NCBI GenBank assembly: GCA_014621425.1
Contig: JAANBB010000022.1
Location: 1-64,000 of the forward strand
Direction: 5' to 3'
Source of the DNA: Cylindrodendrum hubeiense
Lineage: Eukaryota > Ascomycota > Sordariomycetes > Hypocreales > Nectriaceae
Length of the DNA: 64,000 bases
Both the position numbers and the translations under genes were made by a program. Below the pieces are notes generated by a model. That model saw only the letters and a program-made list of their open reading frames with translations. It had not been told where the DNA came from and did not search any database. Of this stretch, positions 1-9,249 are shown in pieces. Numbering within the stretch: the stretch's first letter is position 1; the number at the start of each line of letters is the position of its first letter.

Positions 1-1335
1 TTAGAAGACCCTTAGCCACTAATAGAAGAGTATTTAATCTTAATATAATACTATCTAGAAATTATATTAATTATTTAATCTAGAGGAATAGATCCTTATT
101 TATTTTATTCTTAATCTAGATTTGTGAGGATTTTCTCTCTGGTTATATAATATTAAAGATATAGTTAATTAATTATTTATTAATTATAATATATTATTAG
201 TTAGTATATATTAAGCTTATAACTTTATTAAGTAATATCTAGATCTTAAGATATATTTCTTTTATAAATATAACTATTAGAGAGCTAAATATAAATATAA
301 TTATAAAGTATAGTATTTAATTAAATAATATCTATAATTTTAATAAGACTAGCTTTCTTATAGGTATAATTATAAGTAGAATAGTTATTATAAGTGTAGA
401 AAGATATTTAAAGCTAAAATTAATATAATCTAGAAACTAGAAATAGATTATAATTATTCAAGTAATTAATATAAAAAGCTAGATAATCTAGTTATTTATT
501 ATTAATACAAGCTAATATTACCTTATTAACTAATACTAAGAAAGTAACCTCCTAGGTAATTAGGCTATTATAATAACCTAAAATAGCTAGACTAATAATA
601 AGATTAATCTCGAGTAGTTCAAGCACTTTAACCAGTATATAACTAATTAATTAATTAATTCCTATTATCTCTTAATCCTTAATAGCTATAAAAGTTACTA
701 TTTTATCAAATTTAAGAGATATTACAAGAAAAAGAAAATTATCTAATTTTATATACTATCTTATTCCTCTTATCTACTCTAGCCCCTTAATATTAGGTAT
801 TTTAGTATATTAAAAAAGACTTATAATCAAGAAATAGAATATCTAATTAAATATTCTATAACTTATATTTTAAAGATTAAGTTCTTTCTAGCCTTCTATA
901 TTATATATAAGGTTATTATAACAGAAAGAAATATTAAAAGAGCTTTTAAAAGAACTAGTTTTATTCCTCTTAACCTAAAAACTATAATCTCAAAACTTAA
1001 TATTTAGTTATAGATATTAATACTAATTAAGGAGGTAATTAAATTATTAATCCCTTAAACTTTAAGAACCTTAAAGACTATAATTAAAATTAGATCTTAA
1101 TCTAAATATCTTAAAAGGCAGATTAGAAGATATTAAAATAATTCTCTAAAATTAATTTTAGAGATTTTATAATCTCTTATAAAGAGGATAAAGATAATTA
1201 TATATTAGGTTATCTTATTAATTATTAAGAATAAAGATCTTTAAGAGATAAATAAGATATTAAGTTAGTATTAGAGAGCAAAAAGAACTAGATTATAAAG
1301 AAAAGGGATTATAATAATAAAAGAAAGAAAATAAG
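1..1335 (+). pseudogene. RIP-degraded Fot1/pogo-type DDE transposase relic
   Basis: Almost purely A/T sequence with no usable ORF, yet translating through the stops gives a continuous pogo/Fot1 transposase (Tc1/mariner superfamily). From about 333 to 1330 the frame starting at positions divisible by three reads YNFNKTSFLIG (family YNFDETGFxMG), YYLLILNSYKS (YRLLILDGHES), PLNIRYFSILKKTY (PLDVGCFSPLKKAY) and AFKRTSFIPLN (AFRxxGLVPFD). Each difference is a C-to-T or G-to-A product: D to N, E to K, G to S, H to Y, Q or W to stop. The amino-terminal part (about 2-330) reads in the frame one base off, so at least one indel is present. The catalytic Asp positions are lost. The 5' end may lie outside the window. 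Recognition is by family memory, not a search, but the co-linear match over about 400 codons is strong. Confidence 0.9.
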
Positions 1336-1870
1336 TAATTAATTAAATAGATATAAATATACAGGTAATAGTCAAATTATTAAGGAGTAATAGTTAAGGA
1401 AGGTCAGTTAGATTAGATATTTAGTATTATAATATATATAGTAAGTCTAATTATAATATAAGGACCTATTAGATAATAATTAAGATATCTAGGAAAGAGT
1501 ATAGTAAATAGTTTTAATTAATTAAATAATTTATAGTATTTTTATTATAATTTCTATTTTAAGAGTTAGGATTTTTAAGATATTTATTTATTTAAGATAT
1601 TTACTTATTAAGTATATTAAATAAAAGAGAAGAATATATATTTAAAATATTTAAATATCTATTATATAATCTATATTATAAATAGTAATAATATATAAGA
1701 TTATATAGTATTGGAATTTATATATGTTAATAAATAGATTATATAAATAGATTATATAAAGAATTCTAAATATAAAGAAACTATTAACTTTAGACTATTA
1801 TACTTAAAACTCAAGATATGATCTTTTATATTATAACCTCAATTCTTACAGATATTATTATTCAGCTAAA
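1336..1870. repeat. AT-rich RIP-affected tail of the transposon block
   Basis: Overwhelmingly A/T sequence continuing past the transposase relic and ending abruptly near 1860-1870, where base composition becomes normal. No protein is readable. It probably holds the 3' non-coding part of the pogo element or a second ruined repeat; no terminal inverted repeat could be assigned. Confidence 0.6.
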
Positions 1871-1909
1871 GATCAGACCTGAGATATCCGGCCTCACATA
1901 ATTATATAA

Positions 1910-2083
1910 GCCCTGTTCGATAACTTATGTGAAAATTCCGTGCGCCCTGGAGCAGTGGGAGGCTTACTAGTCGACCTTGTTGAGGAGGCCAGAGATGAGA
2001 ACTTTGCCGTGGTAGCCACCGGCGACGAGCAACTCATGGCTGAACTGGCGGCACTAATGAGATGGTTGAGACTAAGAGACTAG
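1910..2083 (+). other. short coding-like ORF fragment, unidentified
   Basis: An open frame of 57 codons directly after the AT-rich block ends in TAG. It has normal amino-acid composition (it contains the run VDLVEEARDENFAVVATG) and looks like a piece of a real protein rather than random sequence. There is no start codon or clear splice site, and I do not recognise the family. It may be a gene remnant cut by the transposon insertion. Confidence 0.25.
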
Positions 2084-3024
2084 GCTGGCGGCGCAAAGAT
2101 GGAACTGAACAAGTTGAAGCCCCCGAAGACACAAACCCCGAGACATTCTCCATCTTAACGGCACCATATTCCTCCTACCTCATGCAACAGTCCTGCGATG
2201 GCTACTTCCGTCATGATCCTAGACATCAGGGCGATGGGATTTGGGGGCCCTCAGTCTTAACCTCCGCCTTCGCCTCCGCCACCAGATTGAGCGGTCTAGA
2301 ATTCCCGATATCCAATCAGCTACACTCACTGGAAGCTCAGTTGAAAGCCTTCCGTAAATATTCAACACCTCGTTGACCACCACGTTTTCCACTGATCCCA
2401 CGTATGCCTTGCAAGCTCATCCCCCTAATAGACTCATGCCTGTAGGAGTGTCCGGACGGTAAAATTGAGAGTAGCATAAGGGATAGTTATTGATGAATAC
2501 GCTTTGTAAATTACTGTCCTGAGGATATTACGAACAATCACCAATTTATGAGCTGGCTGATTGACTGGTGGAAACCAACAGTGGTCAGTACCTACGTCTA
2601 TCTCTGACAGCAATTGATACATTTAATATTCTACCATCTTCCGGAGAGAGTCAGAGGATATTGATATTGCAGGATGTAACGTGGGCGATAAGTCAATGGG
2701 CCTCCCCCTCAATGGGCCCTCCTTTTCATTTAGGTTGAGCGCGCCTTCCTATTTAGGTAATTTTAGCGACAATCCCATTGGTTACAATGGGTGACCGGAG
2801 GCCCATTGACTTATCGCCAATGTTACTCAACATTGGCAGCTAAGGTCAAATTTAGGAGCGGAGTTGGCCCTTTGTTCAAGGGAGTCTTATCGAGAGATTC
2901 AAATGGTATTTTCCTCTTTCTTTCAGCATTTAAATTGAAGGAACTATGGTTCTCAGATATACCTGGGCTGGTGACTTGCTAATGCGATCGGTAACCGGGT
3001 GTCAGCCATAATCCCCCGAGGGAC
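2084..3024. other. non-coding stretch with an inverted-repeat element
   Basis: Only short, unconvincing ORFs occur here. The one structured feature is the inverted repeat at 2676-2826, listed separately. Confidence 0.5.
2676..2826. repeat. MITE-like element with about 30-bp inverted repeats
   Basis: The left arm (2676-2705) and right arm (2797-2826) are inverted copies: the inner 22 bases (2684-2705 against 2797-2818) match perfectly, and the outer ends GTAAC/GTTAC also pair. About 90 bases lie between them, giving a 151-bp element with no coding capacity. Small size and terminal inverted repeats suggest a MITE; no target-site duplication was obvious, so a hairpin of other origin remains possible. 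Confidence 0.5.
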
Positions 3025-4022
3025 TTATCGAGCCCAGACTTCCTCATTTTCCTCTGCGAACTGCTGGAATGTCTTTGGTGTCCTCCCTGTGATACTCAGA
3101 ACGACATCGTTAGTACGGTCCTCGCTGCCATGTTTGATGGCGCGTCCGCACCGGCTAGCACTTTGACTTGCTCGTCATCGACGCCAGCGGCCCGGAATCC
3201 GCCTCCAGTTCGGCGATCGTCCATTCGGCATGCACAACCTGGGTGGCTATCGCAAAGCTGATGATTGCGGCGATCTTTTATATTCAGCCAGGGTACATTG
3301 GGGAGAGGCACAAAATCAAACTTCTCGTACTTACATCCGCATAAGTCAGGAGCTCCGGCCCGAGAACAAGGTAGTCAGAGTTAGGAGGCTGTTTGGAGGT
3401 GAGGGTATGGAATCCGCCCGCGGCGACGTCATCAACCGATACGAAAGGAATCTTGCCGCTGCCTGTGGCGGAGTAGATCTTGCCCTCTTCCTTGATTGAG
3501 GGCAAGTTATAGGTCACAAAATTTTCTGCCGTGGTGTCAACATATACTCCACGGACTCTTCATCGGTTTCTGAGAACGGAGACTCAACTTACCCATGAAC
3601 CAAGTTGGCCTCTGCACAGCCTACTCAACCACCCTGTCTTTCACGTCCCTTTCTGTACCGAGCTGTCGCAATAGCGCATGGACCTTCCCTGTCATCGGCC
3701 CACCTTCCTCTAGCGGGCTCCCGCTAAGCATTACAAACCTTTTCACGCCATGGTCTCTGCAAATGTTGATGAACGCTTCCATTGGTGGTCGCACATCAAG
3801 CCCAGGTGGAGGGACCAGAAATACAGCACCAATTTGGCGCAAGGATGAGAATGGATTGGCATAAGTCGTATGGTCTGCCCAGTCGAACACCACGGCGGAC
3901 GGGTCTGATGGCTGGGCGGAGCGGGACGCGATCATGACAGGTATGTGTGCTGTGTGAAGGAGCAAGGCAATCCGGGAGCCCACCTTCCCGGTTCCGCCAG
4001 TAAGGAGGACAGTGGAAGCCAT
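3025..4022 (-). pseudogene. broken EasG/festuclavine-dehydrogenase-like NmrA-family oxidoreductase
   Basis: The ATG at 4022 opens a Rossmann protein (TVLLTGGTGKVGSRIA) that aligns along its length with the NmrA-like family containing EasG/FgaFS, the ergot-alkaloid agroclavine/festuclavine dehydrogenases. Downstream blocks include KIYSATGSGKIPFVSVDD, YLVLGPELLTYADV and the carboxy-terminal TGRTPKTFQQFAEEN, ending at TAA 3025-3027. Two introns fit (3536-3592 and 3239-3334). It is broken. A TAG at 3621-3623 replaces the Trp of the conserved VEWAVxRPTWFME block (TGG to TAG). One-base deletions near 3195-3200 and near 3140 put the last exon out of frame. No other ergot-pathway gene is seen nearby, so an ergot role should not be inferred; many fungi carry stand-alone paralogues. 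Confidence 0.8.
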
Positions 4023-4818
4023 TGACCAGATTTTTATTTGACTCAGATGAATGGAAGGGGAGGGATTGGCTTTTCGTTCCAAATCGTCCAAACTTCGTTG
4101 TTCTGGAGCAGTCAATGGCTGGTAGGGTGACGTTCAACTGGATGATATCACTAGGGGAAGTGAAACCGCGAACCTTATCTATAAAATGAGGATTTCTTTC
4201 ATCGACAGAGATACCGAACGAAACAAAAAGATAATCGCCTGTTGTTAGCAAAGATGTATCCAGGGAAGCGGCCCGGACAGCTGGCCTGGTCCCATTTACA
4301 CCCTCCAAGTTTCTAGCGCGTCATCCAATTGCATTAGCGTAGAAATTCATCCCTCCACTTGGACGTAGGCCTCCAACCTACAGCGGATACCGCGCTGTGT
4401 GTCACGCTTCCGGTCTTGATGCAACTGGCTCATATCTCATATGGGTTGCTCCCAGTGAAGATACGCTTGTAGACCAAATTGGGGTACTGCTTCGTCTCCG
4501 TTTCTTACAGATGGCTGACGCGCTAATCATCAGAGTCGTAACACGTCGGCGTGTGGAGCTAGCCGCACAGACTTTGACCTTGTTGTTCAGACGAAGTCAA
4601 AACTTCATTCAGTGGACCGATCCTATAAGGTTCGGTCTGTAACGACACGTTGCCCATCGTATGAGCTTGGCGGAGTTGCCTATGAGCTATGCGTACCGAG
4701 CCCAGTATAAGGGTGGCGCCTGGGCTCTCTGGTCTAGGTATCTATGTCTCACATCAGCCTATTTCAATTGATCCTAGTACCCGTTTACCATCCAGTTACG
4801 CCATCGGATTCCTTCATC
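4023..4818. other. intergenic, nothing recognised
   Basis: This lies between the heads of two dead genes in divergent orientation. An 81-codon ORF at 4397-4642 (+) has no recognisable content. It presumably contained both promoters. Confidence 0.5.
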
Positions 4819-5805
4819 ATGGCAGCCCGGTACGCGACAGTTCACGAACGCCCTAACGGTCTGAGGGGACCTTCGTCCCACAGCGAGGCAGATCATCGAA
4901 GATGAAGGCGTGGAAGGGAAGCTATCTGGAAAATCCGTTTTTATTACTGGTTGTTCTTCCGGTATTGGTGTCGAGACCGCAAAGGCCCTCTCCCTAACAG
5001 GAGCGACGCTGTATCTCACCGCTCGAAACCTCACTAAGGCAAGGACGGCTTTGGGAGACCTGGTCGAGAATGATCGTGTCCATCTCCTTGAACTTGACCT
5101 TAAGTCCTTCGAAAGTGTGCGCTCTTGTGCAGCTGAATTTATTTCCAAGAACAAGACCCTTAATACCTTGATTTGTAATGCTGGCGTGATGACGCCGCCC
5201 GAAGGTCGAACCAAGGACGGCTTTGAGACCCAGTTTGGCACCAACCACCTTGCACATTTCCTCTTATTCAACCTTCTTCAACTTGCTCTCCTGGCTGGAG
5301 CCGCTCCAGACTTCGCCTCGAGAGTTGTGATCCTATCCTCCCTCGGTCACCGATTTTCTGAGATCAACTTTGACGATGTCAATTTCGACAGCGGATATGA
5401 TGCTTTAGCTGCGTACGCAGCCAGGAAAACAGCCAATCTTTGGACTGCAAATGAGATCGACCGACTCTACGGTCAGAAAGGTGTCCACGCATGGAGTGTC
5501 TAGCCAGGTGCTGTCTTCACCAACCTGACACAACACATCTCGGATACGGATAAAGGTGCACTCGTTGGAGACCCATATATGGCCTCCATCTTTAAAAACC
5601 CCGAACAAGGGGCTGCCACCAGCGTTTGGGCTGCTACGACCGAAATTCTGGAAGGCCATGGCGGAAATATTTGGAGGACTGCCAGATTGCGAAGGAATGG
5701 GATCCTTCATCGGGTCAATATACGCCGGGCTATGGTACACACACATACGACACTGAAAAGGCAGGCAAGCTTTGGGTGGAATCCTTAAAATGGGTAGGAT
5801 TGTAG
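4819..5805 (+). pseudogene. broken short-chain dehydrogenase/reductase (retinol-dehydrogenase-like)
   Basis: The classical SDR pattern is clear: the cofactor motif TGCSSGIG, the NAG motif (CNAGVM), the active-site YAARK (YxxxK), and the product ending GYGTHTYDTEKAGKLW at TAG 5803-5805, about 328 residues if repaired. Three lesions break it. A frameshift around 4870-4890 separates the ATG-led amino terminus (MAARYATVHERP) from IIEDEGVEGKL. TAG at 5501-5503 replaces the Gln of HAWSVQPGAV (CAG to TAG). A one-base deletion near 5665-5669 shifts the last about 45 codons. Such SDRs act on diverse alcohols and ketones, so the substrate cannot be read. It is the partner of the dead NmrA gene upstream. 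Confidence 0.8.
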
Positions 5806-6542
5806 AATTGATTAGATAGGCGAACTACACTAATCAATCTCTCCGTTCTGAATTTGACGAACCCGTCCTATGGGTCGACTGTACTTTACATGAGAATCAA
5901 TCTCTCCTGGATGTGACAGAATGGGTAGAAGTCACTGCAGATAACGACGACCAGGAGGACGCGAAGGCTTATGAATCGGTCTCGGAGCTGGACGAACCGT
6001 TGGTCAACAGCATCAGAAAAACCAGTATATCTGATCAAAGATACCCTATTATATAGGCCGGAGCCACTCCTACGAGGGTAGGAGCAGTTCTTCCTTGTAA
6101 GGACAGGAGGAGCCCTTCCCTTGTCAACTAAATCAAATCTGCCCACTTTTCTAACCTAGATCCATCTATAAATGATGAGCCCAAGACTGTTAGTTAGATA
6201 GATAACAAAAGCCTATATTGTCCTCAACTGCATCCCCCATCGCCCCGATTATTTTACCAAGAGTCATCGGAGCGGTTGCGTTTCTCTTCTCTAGCATGCG
6301 GTATACCGGCCCTGATTGTGGGATAATAAACAATATTCGATTCCAGAATATACCAATACAGGCTCCAGAGGTACGTTGTTCATTCTTTTCAATCACAAGT
6401 CCCTCAATATATTCGGATGGATATTAAATAAGAAACACTCAAGGAGTGAATCGGGACGCCGCTTGAATATGCATGCGACACCCTAGTCCTACTAACAATC
6501 ATTTTATAGGTCTACTATGGAATCGACTTATATTATCTTTTC
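5806..6542. other. intergenic with a coding-like fragment
   Basis: An open plus-strand frame around 5848-6056 (it contains LLDVTEWVEVTADNDDQEDA) has an acidic, protein-like composition but no start or recognisable family. The rest shows nothing. It may be another gene remnant of the decayed left region. Confidence 0.25.
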
Positions 6543-7607
6543 TTACAAAAGTTTAAGGTTTGTGTTTCGTTTGGTTGGAGGTGTGAACTTCCTCAGCTTA
6601 GCCATACCCACCCAGTCCCCTTGCACAGTTCCTGCTATCTCCTTATCAATCCAGCCCTCAGTACAGCCGCCACCGAAATCGGTTATCCACGCATTATTAT
6701 CCCGGTCTATCAAAACGTTCTCTGCCTTGACATCTCCCCAGACTATGCCGGCCTTGTGTAACTCTGCGAAGGTCGCATCGAGCTGGCCTATCCACCGTTC
6801 CCTGATCGCAGGCGGGGGATCGTTGGGATCGTCAGGATGGATTCTTGTGGACAGTGGACGATCCCCATCATCAATGTAGGTCAACAACAGGCCAAGAATA
6901 AAGTTCGAGTCATCCATGACGACGCCATATAGGTGACATAGATGCAGTTGAGAATCTAAGCCAGCCGCGAGAATCATCTTATAGGCCTTGAGCTCCTGTT
7001 TAATCTGGGTACCAGAGTTGCATGGCTTAAAGAAGCATTCAGCCTTGCGGTTGTCAATGAGAACCTTCTTGGGTGGCATGAAAAGCGCGTCCTCGGGATT
7101 CTTGAAGCTCAAGGTGATTCCGGCCGGGTCGTAGAACGTTGTCCACGTCTCCAAGTCGTCGAGTAATTCGTCATCAAAGCGGACAAACGAAGGTCGATGA
7201 GGTGATCGGTCGGTTGCGACACGGCGTGGGCAGAGCTTTTCATCAACAATGTCAAGGTCAAAGACGAAGAAATCTGGGAAGAGATGATCTTGCAGACTGA
7301 TCCTAATGTCCTTTGGGTGGCTTGACGGGCTAGGAGCGAGCTCAGCGAAGAGCGGCTCAAATGGGGCCATGACCCATTCGTAGACATCGGTGTCGTAGAT
7401 GTCGCCGAGGACCTCTTCGCCTGACCGTAGCACCTCCAGATACGACAGGTATTTATCCGTCATAGTTGGAGAGTTGACAAAATGGGACGGCGAGACCTTG
7501 ATGTAAAAGGCCTTGCCGTTTCGGCGGACTGTGAAGCGTGCATTGTGATCATCCTCCCGAGTGCCGGTGATGTGGTGTTCGATCTCATATCTTGGCGCGA
7601 CTATCAT
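6543..7607 (-). CDS. divergent protein-kinase-like protein
   Basis: A single-exon 354-residue protein; ATG 7607 (MIVAPRYEIE) is the first in-frame ATG. The carboxy-terminal half has a kinase-like catalytic core: AELHKAGIVWGDVKAENVL replaces the usual HRDxKxxN loop (catalytic-type Asp at about 292, Asn at about 297), followed by an ITDFGGG metal-binding motif (Asp about 310). The usual glycine-rich loop is not evident, and QIKQELKAYKMI may hold the lysine/glutamate region. The amino-terminal about 200 residues are unassigned. This architecture is common among expanded fungal kinase-like families of unknown substrate, so activity is uncertain. The protein ends soon after the DFG block, so the C-lobe is short; a lineage-specific or decaying kinase is possible. 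Confidence 0.75.
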   Translation of the reverse strand: MIVAPRYEIEHHITGTREDDHNARFTVRRNGKAFYIKVSPSHFVNSPTMTDKYLSYLEVLRSGEEVLGDIYDTDVYEWVMAPFEPLFAELAPSPSSHPKDIRISLQDHLFPDFFVFDLDIVDEKLCPRRVATDRSPHRPSFVRFDDELLDDLETWTTFYDPAGITLSFKNPEDALFMPPKKVLIDNRKAECFFKPCNSGTQIKQELKAYKMILAAGLDSQLHLCHLYGVVMDDSNFILGLLLTYIDDGDRPLSTRIHPDDPNDPPPAIRERWIGQLDATFAELHKAGIVWGDVKAENVLIDRDNNAWITDFGGGCTEGWIDKEIAGTVQGDWVGMAKLRKFTPPTKRNTNLKLL

Positions 7608-9249
7608 TTTGGAGGCCGGTGCGGGGGGGAAAGGTGAATGGCCTGTCTGTCTAGAAGGGTGGAAACCGATTCCATATAATGGTCGTTGTTTCAAGGAGTA
7701 GTCCGAGTTACTTCATTCGTCTGGATGGCAGCGCGTTCTATGAGCGACAACGCTTGACAGTGAGGTGGCTGGGGCAGCAATCAGGTTCCGACTTTACAGC
7801 CTTAGGCATCTGGAACCAACGCGCCTCGACTATGCCGTTCCAAATACTTTATTACTAATTCTTAATATACTCAAATCCTTAGTATAGTGTGTTAGGTGCC
7901 GATGACTAGCTGTCCAGGGTGACACATGAGCTGTAATGGGTGATAGGGATATTTACACAATATCTTTATCTGTTATCGCAGCGTGCTCTCAGTTTCTTCA
8001 CTTTCTCGGGCTCCAGCTCGGCTGTTACTACCGTTTTTAATTTCCAACACTTTTACCTCATTCTTTGATGATTCCTCTGTGCACTCGGAATTTTTACTGC
8101 TTATATTGTTGATAAATGGTTGGTTCCCGATTACCAGGACTTCGCTACAATGTATTTTATTACCCTACACCAAGGTTTTGTTGCTGGTGGGTTATGTGAT
8201 GCAATGGAAATCCACTGTTCCCCACCAGGTGGCTTCTTTAGTGACCATTTTGTTGTTATTGGCTCCAGAATTGTCACCCTATCTGCCCTGCTCGCAGGAG
8301 CAGATGACAATGGCCCGCGTATTCCGGCGAAGCGAGCTGGAGTGGGACCTGAGATGTATTTCGTTATCAGATGATCAGATAACTTTAGTTTACAGTTTAT
8401 CACCACACTAGCTACAGAAGAAGTGGGTCCAGGAACAGGTTTAGCCACCAACAATCCACTCACGCCCCTGTCACCTGTGCCTCGTGGCTCTGAGCCAAGA
8501 GTTCGGATACACTAAGGCTCGTCTTTAATCTCTCTTTTCTACCGATGTCGGCTGTGAGCCGAAGCGCCTGCAGCATTCAGCGCGATGGCGGGAATGCCAA
8601 AAATCCATCCCACCAGCAATTCCTCAAGGTCAGGCAGAGCTGGGCGGGAGCTTCCCAGCACCATGCATAAGCCACATGCGAGATATGCATCAACCCCTTT
8701 CTCAGTGGATGATACTTCGGAGCTCGGCGAGCTCGTTGATTTTCAGTGCTGCATCCCGCCCAGCACAGCTTCCCACTTGCCCCATTTATCCAGGGCTTGG
8801 CGAACTTGATCAGATAAGGCAAGAAACATTAGTTCCTTGCATCCATCACATCGCCTCATTCTCGCAATACGAGAAATAAGCCCTGTCGTCCATCTTAATC
8901 CTCCTTGGCGGGATGAAATTGTTCCTCTGGATTCTTCACTAACTATTAGCTTCCCCGTATCGCCTGTTCACCGTACATGAATCTGAACGGCGACGCTTAG
9001 TTCAAGTTGAGGTTTTTATTTCTAGGCAATATGGCGTGCAGACATGACCGGGGGCTTGGCCAAGCTCACCAAATCAAGCTGGTGATCCGGTTGTTATAAA
9101 TGGCAAGTTTCTTGCGACATCAGTGAACAGAATCCAGCACATGCCGCCTCGCTCGCTCTTTACCCCCCCCTGGCTCACTCATCATTGAGTCATTTATGCG
9201 AGGCTACCTTTCACTCTTGTCTTGTCTTCTATGACACAACACCGGCGTC
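7608..9249. other. long intergenic region
   Basis: No convincing gene. Overlapping open frames on both strands around 7983-8463 look like chance. A 32-base block at 8161-8192 recurs at 18459-18490 (listed separately). The last few hundred bases presumably hold the promoter of the subtilisin gene. Confidence 0.5.
8161..8192 (+). repeat. dispersed 32-bp repeat, copy A
   Basis: Matches the reverse complement of 18459-18490 at 29 of 32 positions, with the identical end TTGTTGCTGGTGGGT. The flanks align only weakly, so it may be the conserved core of a small dispersed element. Confidence 0.5.

Noticed and set aside
3025..4022. Ergot-alkaloid biosynthetic cluster, suggested by the EasG-like gene
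   Set aside because: No dimethylallyltryptophan synthase, EasC/E-type or methyltransferase gene is present; the gene is dead and such paralogues occur alone.
3796..4308. 170-codon minus-strand ORF over the dead NmrA gene
   Set aside because: Alternative frame of the pseudogene with no family resemblance.
7983..8463. Overlapping ORFs on both strands (142 and 110 codons)
   Set aside because: No homology recognised; two strands open simultaneously; part overlaps a dispersed repeat.
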